A stretch of 45,431 bases of DNA from Clostridia bacterium (GCA_017613535.1 JAGADO010000076.1:1-45431); one strand, 5' to 3'. Shown: positions 32,878 through 43,592, counted from the stretch's first letter. Notes: generated from the sequence alone by a model not told the origin. Translations and numbers: made by a program.

Positions 32878-34605
32878 ATGAAGTATTCGGCAGATAATCC
32901 GTGGATAGCGGAACGCGAAGCGACGCTCTGCACGTGGAAATTCGATTACAACAGAGGCTACGTGGGCAATATGTCCGTGTCGCTCGTCAATGATTTTATG
33001 ACGTTGTCGGCCAGGCAGATCACCAGTTATGCCCTTATGATAAAAGCGTGCGGTTTCACAGGCATCCAGGTGATGGATATCTGCGCAGCGTGGCGCGCGA
33101 ACGGTTCGTGGGAGAATGTTCACGATAAGTTCAAGCTGCTCGCAGACGCGTGCCATGCAAACGGGCTCAATTTCACAGTCTGGTGCTGGGCAGCTGAATT
33201 CTCCGGCCACGGCTGGACCGAACCAGACGCCGTATACCGGAACTCCGATCCGTCGAAACCCGCGTGCGAAGACCCGCGAGTCCTCAGCCTTTTCAACAAA
33301 TATTACGACATATACGCAGACCTTGCCCCGTACGCCGACCGCGTGATCGCGCACTTCTTTGACCCCGGAAACCTCACTGACATGACGAGCATAATCTATT
33401 TCATCAAATTGCTCGCGTCGAAATTCAGGGCTAAAAATCCGGATATAAAGATTGCCGTCGATACGTGGGGTTCTCCCGCTGATTACCCTCAGGCGCTTAT
33501 CGACGCAGGTATGAAAGACGTAATGCTGATGGAACTGCCGTTCCTTCCCGTCTGGCGCGAACAGGGCAAGCGCGCTTCTTTCCGCGAAGGCATCAAAAAG
33601 CTAGGCTGCGGCCTGGGCGTGTGGGGATGGTACACAGCGGATATGGAAATAGATCAGCTCGCTTCTATGACGGTCAACGGGCGCGTCCTTAAGGATGTTC
33701 TTTCTCAGACGCGCGCTCAGGCGGATAACGTCCTTGTCCCCTCTTACTGGAGCGAGACCGATTCTTACCACGTGCTCAATTTCTTCTCTCTCTACGCCGC
33801 GGGGCACCTGCTTATTGATCCGGACGATGACCCGGACAGTCTCCTTATCGAAAGCGCCGCGCTGATCACAGGGAACGTCGGCGAGGATACCGCGCGCCTC
33901 GTTAAAGTGCTGGAATTTATCCGCGATGCAAGGAGCGGAGACAGCTGGGACAGCTACTGGTGGACCGAACCGGGGTACGTCTTAACGAACTACGATCACG
34001 AAAATATATTGTCGCGCTCTGATGGCGTGATCCTGGCCCTCAGCGAGCTTTTAGCGCGTCCCGAGCCGGACAAAGGTATTCCTTTCCCCCTTAAGCGAAA
34101 ACAGCTTTACAAGCTGATCATGCCGCATATTTACCAGATCAGGCAGTATGCGGATTTTTGCCGCGGCCTTGAGGAACTTAAACAGCTTCACGAGCGCGGT
34201 TCGGACAATGAAGTTCTTTCTCTTAAGGTTTCAGAGCTTTCCGCCATGTGCGAGATACCGGAGTACAACTGCGTTACCGGCATGTGGGGTCAATTCGAAG
34301 CCCGGGCCGCTTTCGAGCGCCTTGACGCCTTCTGTATAAAAAACGGGCTTGCGAGACCATCCCGCAGCCCGTCTGTCAGATTCAAATTCAAGCGCCGCAT
34401 CATCGACCGCCTCACCGTGAGCCAGCGCGGCATAAATGAGCCGGTCATCGTCGATCCTTCTTTTTACGAAGTCGGTCTGACCGGCCCGGAATTCCTCAGG
34501 TCACTTATGGATGAGCTTACGTGCGAAGGCGTGCTTTCAAAAACGCCCGGGGGCATGTATTATCTTTCGGACTGGGAAAGCAGCCGATTCGATTTTTCTA
34601 TGTAA
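32878..34605 (+). CDS. Uncharacterised protein with probable TIM-barrel glycosidase-like fold
   Basis: A 575-residue soluble protein without signal peptide. The first 350 residues alternate strand-helix patterns with aromatic-rich segments such as FTGIQVMDICAAWRANGSW, FTVWCWAAEFSGHGW, RVIAHFFDPGNLTD, IKIAVDTWGSPADYP and GLGVWGWYTADME, which suggest a sugar-active TIM barrel. The last 200 residues are helical. I cannot assign a CAZy family or catalytic residues. The gene follows M32 by 21 bases without a clear ribosome-binding site and is convergent with xylA. The neighbourhood hints at carbohydrate use, but this is inference. Confidence 0.75.
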   Translation: MKYSADNPWIAEREATLCTWKFDYNRGYVGNMSVSLVNDFMTLSARQITSYALMIKACGFTGIQVMDICAAWRANGSWENVHDKFKLLADACHANGLNFTVWCWAAEFSGHGWTEPDAVYRNSDPSKPACEDPRVLSLFNKYYDIYADLAPYADRVIAHFFDPGNLTDMTSIIYFIKLLASKFRAKNPDIKIAVDTWGSPADYPQALIDAGMKDVMLMELPFLPVWREQGKRASFREGIKKLGCGLGVWGWYTADMEIDQLASMTVNGRVLKDVLSQTRAQADNVLVPSYWSETDSYHVLNFFSLYAAGHLLIDPDDDPDSLLIESAALITGNVGEDTARLVKVLEFIRDARSGDSWDSYWWTEPGYVLTNYDHENILSRSDGVILALSELLARPEPDKGIPFPLKRKQLYKLIMPHIYQIRQYADFCRGLEELKQLHERGSDNEVLSLKVSELSAMCEIPEYNCVTGMWGQFEARAAFERLDAFCIKNGLARPSRSPSVRFKFKRRIIDRLTVSQRGINEPVIVDPSFYEVGLTGPEFLRSLMDELTCEGVLSKTPGGMYYLSDWESSRFDFSM

Positions 34606-34622
34606 CTTTACACAGAGCTTTG

Positions 34623-35933
34623 TCATTTGCACTCATAGATCTTTTTATTGACAACGTTCTCGAGATACTCCTGGCGGGCGCTCCTTACCGACGACAGCAC
34701 GTCACCGCGGGAAAGCGCATAATCCGAAAGCTCCTCGATCACTGCCTCTCCCGATCTGATCCTGCTTCCGATCCCCGTATTCCACGAATCGTAGCGGCTT
34801 TTCACGAAATCATCGAGTTCTCCTCCCCTTATGATCGCATCCGCCGCGAGCAGGCCGTGCGCGAACGTATCCATTCCAAGAATGTATCCGTCAAGCATAT
34901 CTTCAAGGCTGCACGATCCGCGTCTGATCTTTGCGTCGAAGTTAAGTCCGCCGTTCGTGAATCCGCCCGCTTTCAGCACTTCGAGCATGCAAAGCGTCGC
35001 ATCGTATACGTCAAACGGGAATTCGTCGGTATCCCAGCCGAGCAGCATATCTCCCTGGTTCGCGTCAATGGAGCCGAACACTCCGTTTATGCGCGCGGTG
35101 GCAAGTTCGTGCTGGAACGTGTGGCCCGCTAAAGTCGCGTGGTTCGCTTCGATATTAAGCTTGAAATCATTAAGCAGGTCGTACTTGCGCAAAAAGCCGA
35201 TAACTGTCGCGGCGTCAAAGTCGTACTGGTGCTTCGTCGGTTCCTTCGGCTTGGGTTCAATGTAGAAATCGCCCTTGAAACCGATCCTGCGGCCGTACTC
35301 GACAGCCATTGTCAGGAGCCTCGCCATATTCTCCTGCTCGAGAGCCATATCAGTGTTCAAAAGCGTCTCGTAGCCTTCGCGCCCGCCCCAGAAAACGTAA
35401 CCGCTTCCGCCGAGTTTGACCGTAATTTCGATCGCTTTCTTCACCTGGGCGGCAGCAAAAGCAAAAACGTCTGCGGAAGGAGCCGTGCCCGCACCGTGCA
35501 TGTAGCGCGGATTGTTGAACAGATTCGCCGTGCCCCATAAGAGCTTCTTTCCGCCCTTAGCCATTATATCTCCGAGGTAATCGCTGAGCTCGTCAAGGTT
35601 CCTGTTCGTCTCGGAAAGCGACTTTCCTTCCGGGGCAATATCGCGGTCGTGGAAGCAGTAGTATTCGATTCCCAGAAGATCCGTGAACTCTGCCGCAGCC
35701 TCCGCTTTCCGCCTGTAGATATCCTCCGGGGACGTGCCTCCGAACGTTTTTCCGAGCACACCGGTCCCGAACATATCTGCTCCCTCGGCCACGAACGTAT
35801 GCCAGTACGACGCGGCAAATCTGAGATGGTCTTTCATCTTTTTCCCCTGTACGACGCGTTCGGGATCATACCAGAGAAACTCTCTTTGCGCGCCGCTTTT
35901 GAACGTGATCTTTTCAGAATTGAAATACTTCAT
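34623..35933 (-). CDS. xylA: Xylose isomerase
   Basis: Interconverts D-xylose and D-xylulose in xylan-derived pentose use, in the cytoplasm with two divalent metals. The 436-residue length is normal for the class II enzyme. Active-site motifs are [13 protein letters not shown] with the catalytic histidine, [27 protein letters not shown] and [18 protein letters not shown] ribosome-binding site GGAGG lies 10-14 bases before the ATG, and a promoter lies upstream. No catabolite-response or XylR-like operator was recognised, and no xylulokinase gene is adjacent. Confidence 0.97.
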   Translation of the reverse strand: MKYFNSEKITFKSGAQREFLWYDPERVVQGKKMKDHLRFAASYWHTFVAEGADMFGTGVLGKTFGGTSPEDIYRRKAEAAAEFTDLLGIEYYCFHDRDIAPEGKSLSETNRNLDELSDYLGDIMAKGGKKLLWGTANLFNNPRYMHGAGTAPSADVFAFAAAQVKKAIEITVKLGGSGYVFWGGREGYETLLNTDMALEQENMARLLTMAVEYGRRIGFKGDFYIEPKPKEPTKHQYDFDAATVIGFLRKYDLLNDFKLNIEANHATLAGHTFQHELATARINGVFGSIDANQGDMLLGWDTDEFPFDVYDATLCMLEVLKAGGFTNGGLNFDAKIRRGSCSLEDMLDGYILGMDTFAHGLLAADAIIRGGELDDFVKSRYDSWNTGIGSRIRSGEAVIEELSDYALSRGDVLSSVRSARQEYLENVVNKKIYECK

Positions 35934-35966
35934 TTAAAGCACCTCCGTATCGTTTTTTCCGCTGTT

Positions 35967-35994
35967 ATTATACTCTCCGGATGCACACAGGCAA
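35967..35994 (-). promoter_or_regulatory. Promoter of xylA
   Basis: On the minus strand, TTGCCT (35994-35989), a 16-bp spacer and a consensus TATAAT (35972-35967), about 35 bases before the start codon. Confidence 0.5.
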
Positions 35995-36009
35995 AGCGGG
36001 AATATGTTT

Positions 36010-37929
36010 TCAGCTGCATCTGAATTTGTATTCAAAGCTCAGTCTTCCCATCGGAAGCGAGCGGCCCGTGCAATAGTAGTCCATAATGTCTGCCGGGTTT
36101 TCCACACCGTCCGCGACCTTGAAGTATATCCTGACCGCATCGGCTCCGGACGGATCGATTCCGATCGAAGAAAGCGGCACCATATATGTCACCGCGTTTC
36201 CGTCAACGCAGAATTCGGCGTTCCCGGTTTTTTTACCGTTCTGCTCAGCGTCAAGTTTTTCGACGTAAGCCCTGCCGCTTTCCGTGCCTTCACGCTTGCG
36301 GCCGACAACGAATTCGTACGATTCCCAGCCTTTATCTTCCGGCTTTCCGGTGCCTATAAACAGATTCATCCAGGAAGACCCGCCGGTGATATTGACCGCG
36401 CCGTCACACTCGATGCGGAAATACAGATTTTCGCTGTCGTTCGTAAGCCGCACGGAAACGATGTTATTGTCCGCAGCCGGAACGGTATAGTGCACCGTCT
36501 CGGCACCACCGGAATAATCGCGCGGAGTATTGTCGCTGCCGACACGGCGGTACACGGCTTTCACGTCATCCCACTGAGCGGCCCCGCCCGAAATATCTAT
36601 CGTCCTGTAAGCATTGTCCGGAACGGTGCCCTCGGAAGATTCATATTTGTATCTGCGTATATTCGTAATCATCTGGATAAAGTACGCGTCCTCATACCCG
36701 CCCTTCATAGGCTCGATATCGCGCGAATACTCCATATCAACGTTATCGCAGAGCATATACTCTCCGTCGTACAGCTGCTTGTAAGCTATCCACTCGTTCC
36801 AGCCCGTGACCATTATGATCTCAGGCTGAGGATCGGACGAATGGACCGTCTCCCATTCCGACTGGAAGAACGTGCCGCGGTAGATATCTTCGTGTTTGTT
36901 CTTTCCGGTCTGAACGTCGTAGCCCCTTCCCCAGTTACACCAGTTCTCGCGCGTCAATGAAAAGCTGAACGGCACCATCGGGTGTGTGGCAACGGATACG
37001 TTCATCGTGTTTCCGTTGAGCGGCTGCGGGTAGACCCATTCGGTGTACGGGAACGATTCGGCGTAGTGGAAATCGTTTGGCCAGCACGCTTCTTTTACGT
37101 AAAAGAAATCCTGGAGTTCCTGCGGAAGATCGCCCGGATCGTAGCCGTTGTCCCCGCGGCTCTTCGCCTCGCGCCTGTCCTTGAGCGCGGTCGTGTACCC
37201 TATTATCATCGGCCTTCCGTCGATCCTGTACCAGGAATCCGGATACCGTTCGGTGCTGTAAAACGTATTGTAAATGAGTTTTATCGTCTGGATCGAGCGG
37301 CTGTGCGTATAGAATGCCACCTGCGGCGCGTCCCATCCTTCGCTTCTGAGCTCGTGGCTGATCTCCATCACGGTCAATGCCACTTTTTCGTATATCAGGC
37401 AGTTCGTGGTGTCAAATATGACGAAGTCCACTCCCGCTTCCGTGAGGAGCTCCATGTGTCTGCGGATTATCCACCTGTCGGCGCTGTTGTAGTAGCCGTA
37501 CAGCGGTTCCGCCCACCAGTGAGCCTGTCCGTTCGGGCTGATCTCTCCTCCCTCTTCGTGGAAAACGATATCTTTCCCGTACGTTTCGATTATTTTCGAC
37601 ACGTCGTATATGTCGCTGGCATAAGGCTGTCCGAGCCATAAGAAGTAGAAAATGCCTACGTCGCGGTCCGCCTTCCTGCCCGAAGCAGCCTCGACGGTCC
37701 TGCCGTATTTGTCAAAACCTACGATGTTGTAATTGTTATATCCGTTCTCGTAAATGTCCACCGTTTCAAGTTCTCCCCTGATCAGTTTTTCGCGTTCGCG
37801 GCGAAGTTGTCCGGCTTTATCTGCTGTGCAGGACGACAGTCCCGAAACGAGCGAAAGTGCAAAAAAAGCGGTCAGGAGCATTGACGTTATCCGTGTAAGC
37901 CTGCCTGAGCCGCGTGCGCCATCCGTCAT
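36010..37929 (-). CDS. Lipoprotein, GH71/GH99-like TIM barrel with C-terminal CBM9-like domain
   Basis: A 639-residue exported protein. The signal peptide has hydrophobic MLLTAFFALSLVSG and a lipobox LSSC with Cys34. Residues about 85-430 resemble the glycosyl hydrolase 71/99-like group: DVGIFYFLWLGQ, AGVDFVIFDTTNC, VAFYTHS, MIIGYT and IIMVTGWNEWIAYKQ. Residues about 440-635 form a sandwich (NLYFRIECDGAV, VDGNAVTYMVPLSSIGIDPSG) like CBM9/DOMON modules. It probably acts on an external glycan; mannan is possible but not shown. It overlaps the SpoIIM-like gene by four bases and is last in the MoxR operon, an unexpected partner. Confidence 0.78.
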   Translation of the reverse strand: MTDGARGSGRLTRITSMLLTAFFALSLVSGLSSCTADKAGQLRREREKLIRGELETVDIYENGYNNYNIVGFDKYGRTVEAASGRKADRDVGIFYFLWLGQPYASDIYDVSKIIETYGKDIVFHEEGGEISPNGQAHWWAEPLYGYYNSADRWIIRRHMELLTEAGVDFVIFDTTNCLIYEKVALTVMEISHELRSEGWDAPQVAFYTHSRSIQTIKLIYNTFYSTERYPDSWYRIDGRPMIIGYTTALKDRREAKSRGDNGYDPGDLPQELQDFFYVKEACWPNDFHYAESFPYTEWVYPQPLNGNTMNVSVATHPMVPFSFSLTRENWCNWGRGYDVQTGKNKHEDIYRGTFFQSEWETVHSSDPQPEIIMVTGWNEWIAYKQLYDGEYMLCDNVDMEYSRDIEPMKGGYEDAYFIQMITNIRRYKYESSEGTVPDNAYRTIDISGGAAQWDDVKAVYRRVGSDNTPRDYSGGAETVHYTVPAADNNIVSVRLTNDSENLYFRIECDGAVNITGGSSWMNLFIGTGKPEDKGWESYEFVVGRKREGTESGRAYVEKLDAEQNGKKTGNAEFCVDGNAVTYMVPLSSIGIDPSGADAVRIYFKVADGVENPADIMDYYCTGRSLPMGRLSFEYKFRCS

Positions 37930-38942
37930 TTTTCAAGCCTCCGGTTTCGTTTTTCTCTTATTTCCTTCCTGAGCCCTACGCACAGGTACGCCGTGAGCAG
38001 CACGAATACACCGCCCGCGAACGTGAACTTCGCCACGTAAGGAATGTCAAGAGGCGTGAAGAAGCTCTCTATTATTGCTGAAGGTATGAGGAAAAGTACG
38101 CACATCAGCATAAATTTAAGCGATTTTTTACCCGCTTCGATAAGCGCGGTCTTTCTGGTGAGTTTTCCGGGGCGCAATATCGCGAGAGCTATCATGAATC
38201 CCGCCGCTCCGGAGAGGAATATCGAGAACAGTTCCGTAACTCCGTGCGGTACGATGAGCGACCAGAAGAACGCTCCAGACCCTTTATAGGCATAGTACGC
38301 CCCTAAGGTGCCTATAATGATGCCGTTGCTTATCAGCATGTAGAGCGTAAATATACCGAGCGTCAGGCCGCCTGCGAAAGCCTGTAGGCACACGAAGATA
38401 TTATTCGTGCCTATATAAGACCCCTGCACTCCGGCCATAGAAGCGCTGAAGTCGTCGTAATTTCCCTCTTCCCTAAGATTCATAAGCGTGAATTCGTCAA
38501 CGAACGCAAGTGCGTTCCGTTCATCCACGCTCACGTACGCGTACGAAATGAGGGCAGGGATAACGAAAGCGAGCAGGGCGAGAAGGAATATTTTAAACTC
38601 CGAGCGGAACAGCGCCGGGAACCCTTTCGCGATAAAGCGGAAAAATTTAGAGGGATGCATCTCGGTCTTCGTATAAATGACCGCGTGGGCGTTGCCGGCA
38701 AGCCTGTTCAGGTATTCGGACGTCTGCGTGTCGCCGTAGAAAGTGCGGCTGTACGCCAGGTGGTTCGCGGTCTGGTTATACAGTTCGATATAGTGGTCAA
38801 CTCTTTCGCGCGTGAGCGATGATGATTTGAAGCTGTTGCGGAATCTGCTCATGTGGCGGTTGAAATACGCCGTTTCGGATTCAAGCTCACGCCACGTCGC
38901 ACTGTGAAGGTCAATAAATTCGCGTTCAGTTATTGACGCCAT
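37926..38942 (-). CDS. SpoIIM-like stage II sporulation family membrane protein
   Basis: A 338-residue membrane protein of the SpoIIM/DUF95 family. A cytoplasmic N-terminus of about 120 residues (TWRELESETAYFN, RVDHYIELYNQTANHLAYSRTFYG) precedes about five hydrophobic segments, including FLLALLAFVIPALISYAYV, GTNNIFVCLQAFAGGLTLGIF and a conserved IVPHGVTELFSIFLSGAAGF. The long N-terminus places it with the SpoIIM paralogues found next to MoxR/DUF58/RDD genes, not with the classical engulfment protein. The start ATG 38942 has GGAGGAGG upstream and overlaps the RDD gene by 17 bases. Function in this module is unknown. Confidence 0.87.
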   Translation of the reverse strand: MASITEREFIDLHSATWRELESETAYFNRHMSRFRNSFKSSSLTRERVDHYIELYNQTANHLAYSRTFYGDTQTSEYLNRLAGNAHAVIYTKTEMHPSKFFRFIAKGFPALFRSEFKIFLLALLAFVIPALISYAYVSVDERNALAFVDEFTLMNLREEGNYDDFSASMAGVQGSYIGTNNIFVCLQAFAGGLTLGIFTLYMLISNGIIIGTLGAYYAYKGSGAFFWSLIVPHGVTELFSIFLSGAAGFMIALAILRPGKLTRKTALIEAGKKSLKFMLMCVLFLIPSAIIESFFTPLDIPYVAKFTFAGGVFVLLTAYLCVGLRKEIREKRNRRLEK

Positions 38943-40059
38943 TTGCGCCGCCTCCTCCCGCCTGATTCCACAGTATCGCGTGGTAGTTGTAAGTATCCTG
39001 AATATACCGTATATTTTTTGCCTTGTACATCTCTTTCGGCACGGCCGAGCCGCTCTTTTTGAGCAGCATAACCGCGACCTTCTGGTCATATTCGTCTTTG
39101 GCAACGTACTGATTCCGCTTGAACATGTATTCTTTCAGCCATATCGTTTCGCCGAGCGTCAGGAATCCGCCGGGAGGGACGATATCGTACATAGACTTCA
39201 CTTCGTCGTTGACCGCGTCGCTGACCTGCCCCTCATCGAGCGTTCCGGAAGCGGCTGCAGCTGCGGCTTCGCCTACTTCCCCGCTATTGACCAGCGCTGC
39301 TTTTTCTGCCTCGCGCCTCATGCGTTCCTTCATTTCCTTAAGGAAATCGTCCGCTTCCTTCTGCGCGTTTTCGAGCGCTTCGGCACCGGACATATAATCT
39401 GTTACCGCATTCTCTTTTTCAGGCACATCCGCCAGGACCGGGAGTTCGAAGCCGGTCAGTTTTCTGATCTTTATCACCATCGTGCCTGCCGCCATATCTC
39501 CGAGCCGCTGCGCTTTTTTAGAGCATACCGCGACAATTCCGTCGATCAGTTCTCCGCCCGGAATCAGGTGGAAAAATCTGAGTACGTTGCGGACAACGAT
39601 CTGCGACGTTCTGGGCGCTTCTCCGCTTACGGATACGACCGCGAGACCCATTGCCTTCTTACCGGGCGTTCTGCCGCGCATAAACAACTCGAAAATTACG
39701 TAATAAATTACGCGCAGGAAATAGATCGAAATGTATATGATCATGATGACCATTGCCAGGCTGCTCAGGAATTCCGCGGACGCAAAGATATCTTCGCCGC
39801 TTTTGATTATGTCCCTCAGCCACGCATAATACAGCACGAATGCCACGATCAGCCACACACCGATGCGCACGAGCAGATCAATAACGAACGCGGAGTACCT
39901 GCTGGCAATACCTGCGTTTTCATAATAAAGAGATACGTTTTCATGCGTGGAAATATTGGTGAAGTGTTCCGGTCTTACGCCGCACTGATCGCGGCCGGCG
40001 TCCTGCGAAGGGTGACCGAACGGCACATATTCAACTTCTTCCCTGAATCCCTTTTTCAT
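38926..40059 (-). CDS. RDD-family membrane protein with long cytoplasmic tail
   Basis: A 377-residue membrane protein. The RDD domain has AGIASRYSAFVIDLLVRIG, two or three membrane segments, RGRTPGKKAMGLAVVS and SKKAQRLGDMAAGTMVI, the family's Arg-Asp-Asp region. After residue 220 there is a soluble charged part with predicted coiled coil (EKENAVTDYMSGAEALENAQ) and an Ala-rich spacer, ending in a conserved-looking segment about 60 residues long. ATG 40059 follows GGTGAGA and is preferred over GTG 40068. The gene lies between DUF58 and SpoIIM, the usual place for RDD in these operons. The transported substrate, if any, is unknown. Confidence 0.86.
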   Translation of the reverse strand: MKKGFREEVEYVPFGHPSQDAGRDQCGVRPEHFTNISTHENVSLYYENAGIASRYSAFVIDLLVRIGVWLIVAFVLYYAWLRDIIKSGEDIFASAEFLSSLAMVIMIIYISIYFLRVIYYVIFELFMRGRTPGKKAMGLAVVSVSGEAPRTSQIVVRNVLRFFHLIPGGELIDGIVAVCSKKAQRLGDMAAGTMVIKIRKLTGFELPVLADVPEKENAVTDYMSGAEALENAQKEADDFLKEMKERMRREAEKAALVNSGEVGEAAAAAASGTLDEGQVSDAVNDEVKSMYDIVPPGGFLTLGETIWLKEYMFKRNQYVAKDEYDQKVAVMLLKKSGSAVPKEMYKAKNIRYIQDTYNYHAILWNQAGGGGANGVNN

Positions 40060-40075
40060 TTCTCTCACCGATGCA

Positions 40076-41389
40076 TTAAAGAATTCCCTGTTTTTTAATA
40101 TTAAGATACGCCGAAACGGCCGTCAGCGAAAGCTGGTCCGGCTGAGTGTCGTAGTTCAGGATACCCGCTCCGGTCAATATTTCGCTTATCTTTTTTCTGT
40201 CCATCACATATTTCAGCGCGGCCGAACGCATGTACGCGTCATCCGTGCCGTTTCCGGCGGCAATATCTGCCGGTCTCGGGTCTCCTATCGTCAGTGCGCA
40301 GACGAGGTGTCTCCCTAAATGCTTCCTGACAGCGGTCACGAACCTTACCGCTTCCTCTTCGTTGAATAGCTGCGTGAACACGAATATCAGCGACCTGCGC
40401 TTAACGGAAGAAGCAAAAGCAGCCATCGCGTTGTCGTAATCCGCCGCGTTTTCATCGCTCTCAACTCCGTAGAGCTTGTCGGCGATCATTTCGAACTGGG
40501 CGGGACCTTTGTCCGCATGTATAAAGTGCGTAACTTCCGCGGAGAACAGTTCCATTCCGAAGTTATCTCCGCCGCGGATGCAGTAATCGGCCAGCAGGAA
40601 CGAAGCGTTGATGCCGTAGTCAAGTATCAGCACGTCGTTGTAGACCGTGTTCATCACGCGGCTCGAATCGAGCATCGCGTAGATGTACTGGTTGCGCTCC
40701 GGAACGTATGTATTGACCATGAGCTCGCCTGAACGGGCCGTTGCCGCCCAGTTGATGAAGCGGTAATTATCGCCCGGAACGTACTGCCTGAGGCTGCTGA
40801 ACTCGCCTCCGTCGGAGTTTGCCCGCACGCGCCTTAGACCGAGGCTGAACAGGCTCGCGGAGAGCGCGGATATGCCGTAATCGGTCAGGTCGCGCATGTT
40901 GGGATAAACTCTGTACGACCTTCCGTCCGGGTATTTCGCGGTGCGCCTGATGAGCCCGAGGACACCCGGATAACGGATATTTATGCACGGGAAGCTGTAT
41001 TTTCCTCTCTTTACGGGCTTGATCTCGTAACTGTACGTTTCTTCGGTGTGAGGCGCGATTTCCTTCTCCCCGTCCGAGGCGCCGCGTACGAAGTATTCGG
41101 GAACGTCGTCACGGACTTCGATCTTCAGCGGAACGTCTGACGTGTTGCGGACGGTTATGCTCGCCTTATGCGTGTGGCCCAGCGACATCCTCTCCTCAAG
41201 TTCGCGGTCGGGAATGATCTTTTTAGGCCCCGGAGTAGCAATAATGTCGTAAATCACTAGCGCGAGGACAATAACATTCACAAGCACGCAGGCGGCGATA
41301 GCGTAAAACTTACCACCCGCGAGCCCGGCGGCCAATATGATGCCGGCGCTTATTACCAGCAGCAGTGCAAGCCTCTTAGTCAAGCCCAT
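40076..41389 (-). CDS. DUF58-family protein
   Basis: A 437-residue protein with two N-terminal membrane segments (LALLLVISAGIILAAGLAGG and YAIAACVLVNVIVLALVIYD), an extended domain, and the DUF58 signature YVPGDNYRFINWAATARSGELMV followed by a von Willebrand A-like fold (YIYAMLDSSRVMN). DUF58 proteins are regular partners of MoxR ATPases and are thought to be their clients or metal-binding partners. It overlaps the moxR gene by one base. No catalytic activity can be named. Confidence 0.9.
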   Translation of the reverse strand: MGLTKRLALLLVISAGIILAAGLAGGKFYAIAACVLVNVIVLALVIYDIIATPGPKKIIPDRELEERMSLGHTHKASITVRNTSDVPLKIEVRDDVPEYFVRGASDGEKEIAPHTEETYSYEIKPVKRGKYSFPCINIRYPGVLGLIRRTAKYPDGRSYRVYPNMRDLTDYGISALSASLFSLGLRRVRANSDGGEFSSLRQYVPGDNYRFINWAATARSGELMVNTYVPERNQYIYAMLDSSRVMNTVYNDVLILDYGINASFLLADYCIRGGDNFGMELFSAEVTHFIHADKGPAQFEMIADKLYGVESDENAADYDNAMAAFASSVKRRSLIFVFTQLFNEEEAVRFVTAVRKHLGRHLVCALTIGDPRPADIAAGNGTDDAYMRSAALKYVMDRKKISEILTGAGILNYDTQPDQLSLTAVSAYLNIKKQGIL

Positions 41390-42336
41390 CAGCGCGGTAT
41401 TTCCACCTTTCTGATAACGTTCATGAGAGCATTGTCAACGTTCAGTCCCGATGCTCCCGCTTCGGGGCGGAGCAGCACGCGGTGTCTGAGTACCGGCAGC
41501 GCTATGTCGACAACATCTTCCGGCAACACGTAGTCTCTTCCGTTCATTGCCGCCGCCGTCCGCGCGCAGAGCAGGAGCGCGATCGACGCTCTGGGCGATG
41601 CTCCGAGCATGATCTGGAGCGACTGGCGCGTGGCAAACGTTATGCCTGTTATGTAGTGAAGCACTCCGTCTTCCACGTTAACAGCGGCGATCTCTTTGCG
41701 GCATTCTTCGAGTTCTTCCGGAGTGATCACAGCCGTGAGTTCCTCCGCTCTCGCATGGGCGCCGATGAAGTTTCCGCGGTATCCGCTGATAAGGATGTCT
41801 TCGTTCTCGCGTGAGATGTAGTTTACGTACAGCTTCATCAGGAAACGGTCAAGCTGCGCTTCGGGGAGCGGGTACGTGCCTTCGTATTCGAGCGGGTTCT
41901 GCGTCGCGATCACGAAGAACGGCGAGGGCAATTGCATCGTTGTGCCGTCGATCGTTACCGATCTTTCCTCCATCGCCTCGAGCAGCGCCGACTGCGTCTT
42001 GGGAGGCGTGCGGTTGATCTCGTCAGCGAGCAGTATGTTCGTGAATACGGGGCCTTTTTTCAGATAAAACTCCGCTTCTTTCGCGTTGAAAACGTTTGTG
42101 CCGATTATGTCCGACGGCATCAGATCCGGCGTGAACTGCACTCTCTTGTAATCGGCGCGCACCGCCCTGGCGAGCGCTTTCGCGGTCAGCGTTTTTCCGA
42201 GTCCCGGAACGCCTTCCATGAGCACATGGCCTCCGGATAAAAAGGCTATGAGCAGGTGCCTCAGGAAGTCTTCCTGACCTATGACCACTTTGGATAGTTC
42301 TTCGATTATCTGCCTGGATTTCTGTTCAACTGTCAT
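41389..42336 (-). CDS. MoxR-family AAA+ ATPase
   Basis: A 315-residue cytoplasmic ATPase. Walker A is GVPGLGKT (residues 42-49), Walker B LLADEIN (residues 102-108), followed by [16 protein letters not shown] and sensor [22 protein letters not shown]. MoxR proteins act as chaperones for maturation of complexes, often with VWA or DUF58 proteins, as here. It overlaps the DUF4350 gene by four bases and DUF58 by one, so the three are tightly coupled. The specific client is unknown. Confidence 0.95.
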   Translation of the reverse strand: MTVEQKSRQIIEELSKVVIGQEDFLRHLLIAFLSGGHVLMEGVPGLGKTLTAKALARAVRADYKRVQFTPDLMPSDIIGTNVFNAKEAEFYLKKGPVFTNILLADEINRTPPKTQSALLEAMEERSVTIDGTTMQLPSPFFVIATQNPLEYEGTYPLPEAQLDRFLMKLYVNYISRENEDILISGYRGNFIGAHARAEELTAVITPEELEECRKEIAAVNVEDGVLHYITGITFATRQSLQIMLGASPRASIALLLCARTAAAMNGRDYVLPEDVVDIALPVLRHRVLLRPEAGASGLNVDNALMNVIRKVEIPR

Positions 42337-43592
42337 TGTAACCGTTCCTTCCGTATTTTGTCGATTTTACGTATATATGATTCCAATTCTTTGTCCGTAA
42401 AGCGTATGCTTCCGGCGTTATTGTAAAGTCCGACGAGCTCTTCCAGCCCGCATGAATTGAATTGACCCGATGCGATCGCTGCATCCGCGGTTTCAGATAA
42501 TGGCGTACCTGCGGGAAGCCCGAGTAAAACGGCAACATCTTCCATCAGCGCTTCCATATGTATCTTAAAGCCAATGCTTCCGGACCCGGTGCGTTTGTAG
42601 AGTTTCGCGGTGGCGGCAATATGTTCCGTCTCGTCGCGTTTTTCTTCCACTCCTGCTTTTTCCGGAGCTCCGAACCGCTGTCCCGCACTGATAAAGTATA
42701 CGACGGTGGCGATGGCCAGTTCCAGAACGCACAGCACGAATCCGTATCCCAGAATGTCAGGTACGGGATTCGACTGGACGCCTGAATAGTATTCGTCGAA
42801 TACGACCTTTTTAATGTTTTTCTCATTGCACATCCGCTCGAGCGCCACTAAAAGCTTAGCCCCGAACGATTTGCTGCTTTTCATCGGTTCGTTTCTGAGC
42901 TCGTTAACGCGGTTGTTAAAGTATACCATTCCTTCGCCGTATTTCAGGCCCAGGCCCAGCGTTTCGTCGATCTCGAGTCCGAGGTCGCCGCCGATCTCGG
43001 CAACAGAAGGAAACATTGCCGTTCCGGATGTTTTTCGTATTACGGCGCTGAGGGCAGCTTCGCCCGGTTCCACCGCGGTTTCGCCCGGTTCCGTCCCGGA
43101 TTCTTCCGTATCGATGATCCCAAATGATTCGGCAAACGAATATGCTGCCTGCCACATGAATTCGTTTGTCGTGATAAATATAAATATGCCTCCGCTTTTA
43201 ACGTATCGCTGTATGTTGTCAATTTCCGACGGAGAGAACTCGCTGTAATTGTCCGCGGTGCATATTGCGATCGATTTTTCCGGAAGGAAGCGCGCTATTT
43301 TTGTATGCCGCTCGACTTTTACTCCGGAGTGTTCGGCAAGGTATATTTCGGCGGAGAGGTAGATGGCTTTGAGGCCATCGTCATCAGTGCCGTAGGTGTT
43401 TTTCGAATCGGCATTGTCAGTCGCCACGAACAGCTTGTCGAGAACGGCCAGGAGTATTATCACGGCGAGAAAGATGAGTACTATCCGGAGGATTATCCGT
43501 CCGGGGCTGCGCTTCGGTTTTCCGGTGTACGACGCCTTTTCGCCTGTTTCGCCGGCGGCTGAGGAGGATCTGTCGAGGTTTTCGTCACTCAT
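42333..43592 (-). CDS. DUF4350-type membrane protein
   Basis: A 419-residue protein with a short cytoplasmic N-terminus, a membrane helix at about residues 35-56 ([20 protein letters not shown]), an external domain with the pattern [18 protein letters not shown] typical of DUF4350, and a second membrane helix at about 283-303 ([20 protein letters not shown]). The cytoplasmic tail ends the protein. ATG 43592 overlaps the DUF4129 gene by eight bases and follows GGTGAG. DUF4350 proteins recur beside MoxR and DUF58 genes; their role is not established. Confidence 0.82.
   Translation of the reverse strand: MSDENLDRSSSAAGETGEKASYTGKPKRSPGRIILRIVLIFLAVIILLAVLDKLFVATDNADSKNTYGTDDDGLKAIYLSAEIYLAEHSGVKVERHTKIARFLPEKSIAICTADNYSEFSPSEIDNIQRYVKSGGIFIFITTNEFMWQAAYSFAESFGIIDTEESGTEPGETAVEPGEAALSAVIRKTSGTAMFPSVAEIGGDLGLEIDETLGLGLKYGEGMVYFNNRVNELRNEPMKSSKSFGAKLLVALERMCNEKNIKKVVFDEYYSGVQSNPVPDILGYGFVLCVLELAIATVVYFISAGQRFGAPEKAGVEEKRDETEHIAATAKLYKRTGSGSIGFKIHMEALMEDVAVLLGLPAGTPLSETADAAIASGQFNSCGLEELVGLYNNAGSIRFTDKELESYIRKIDKIRKERLQ

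Noticed and set aside
38980-40098. 372-codon open frame on the plus strand
   Set aside because: It is antisense to the RDD gene, which is coupled to its neighbours and has the RDD signature.
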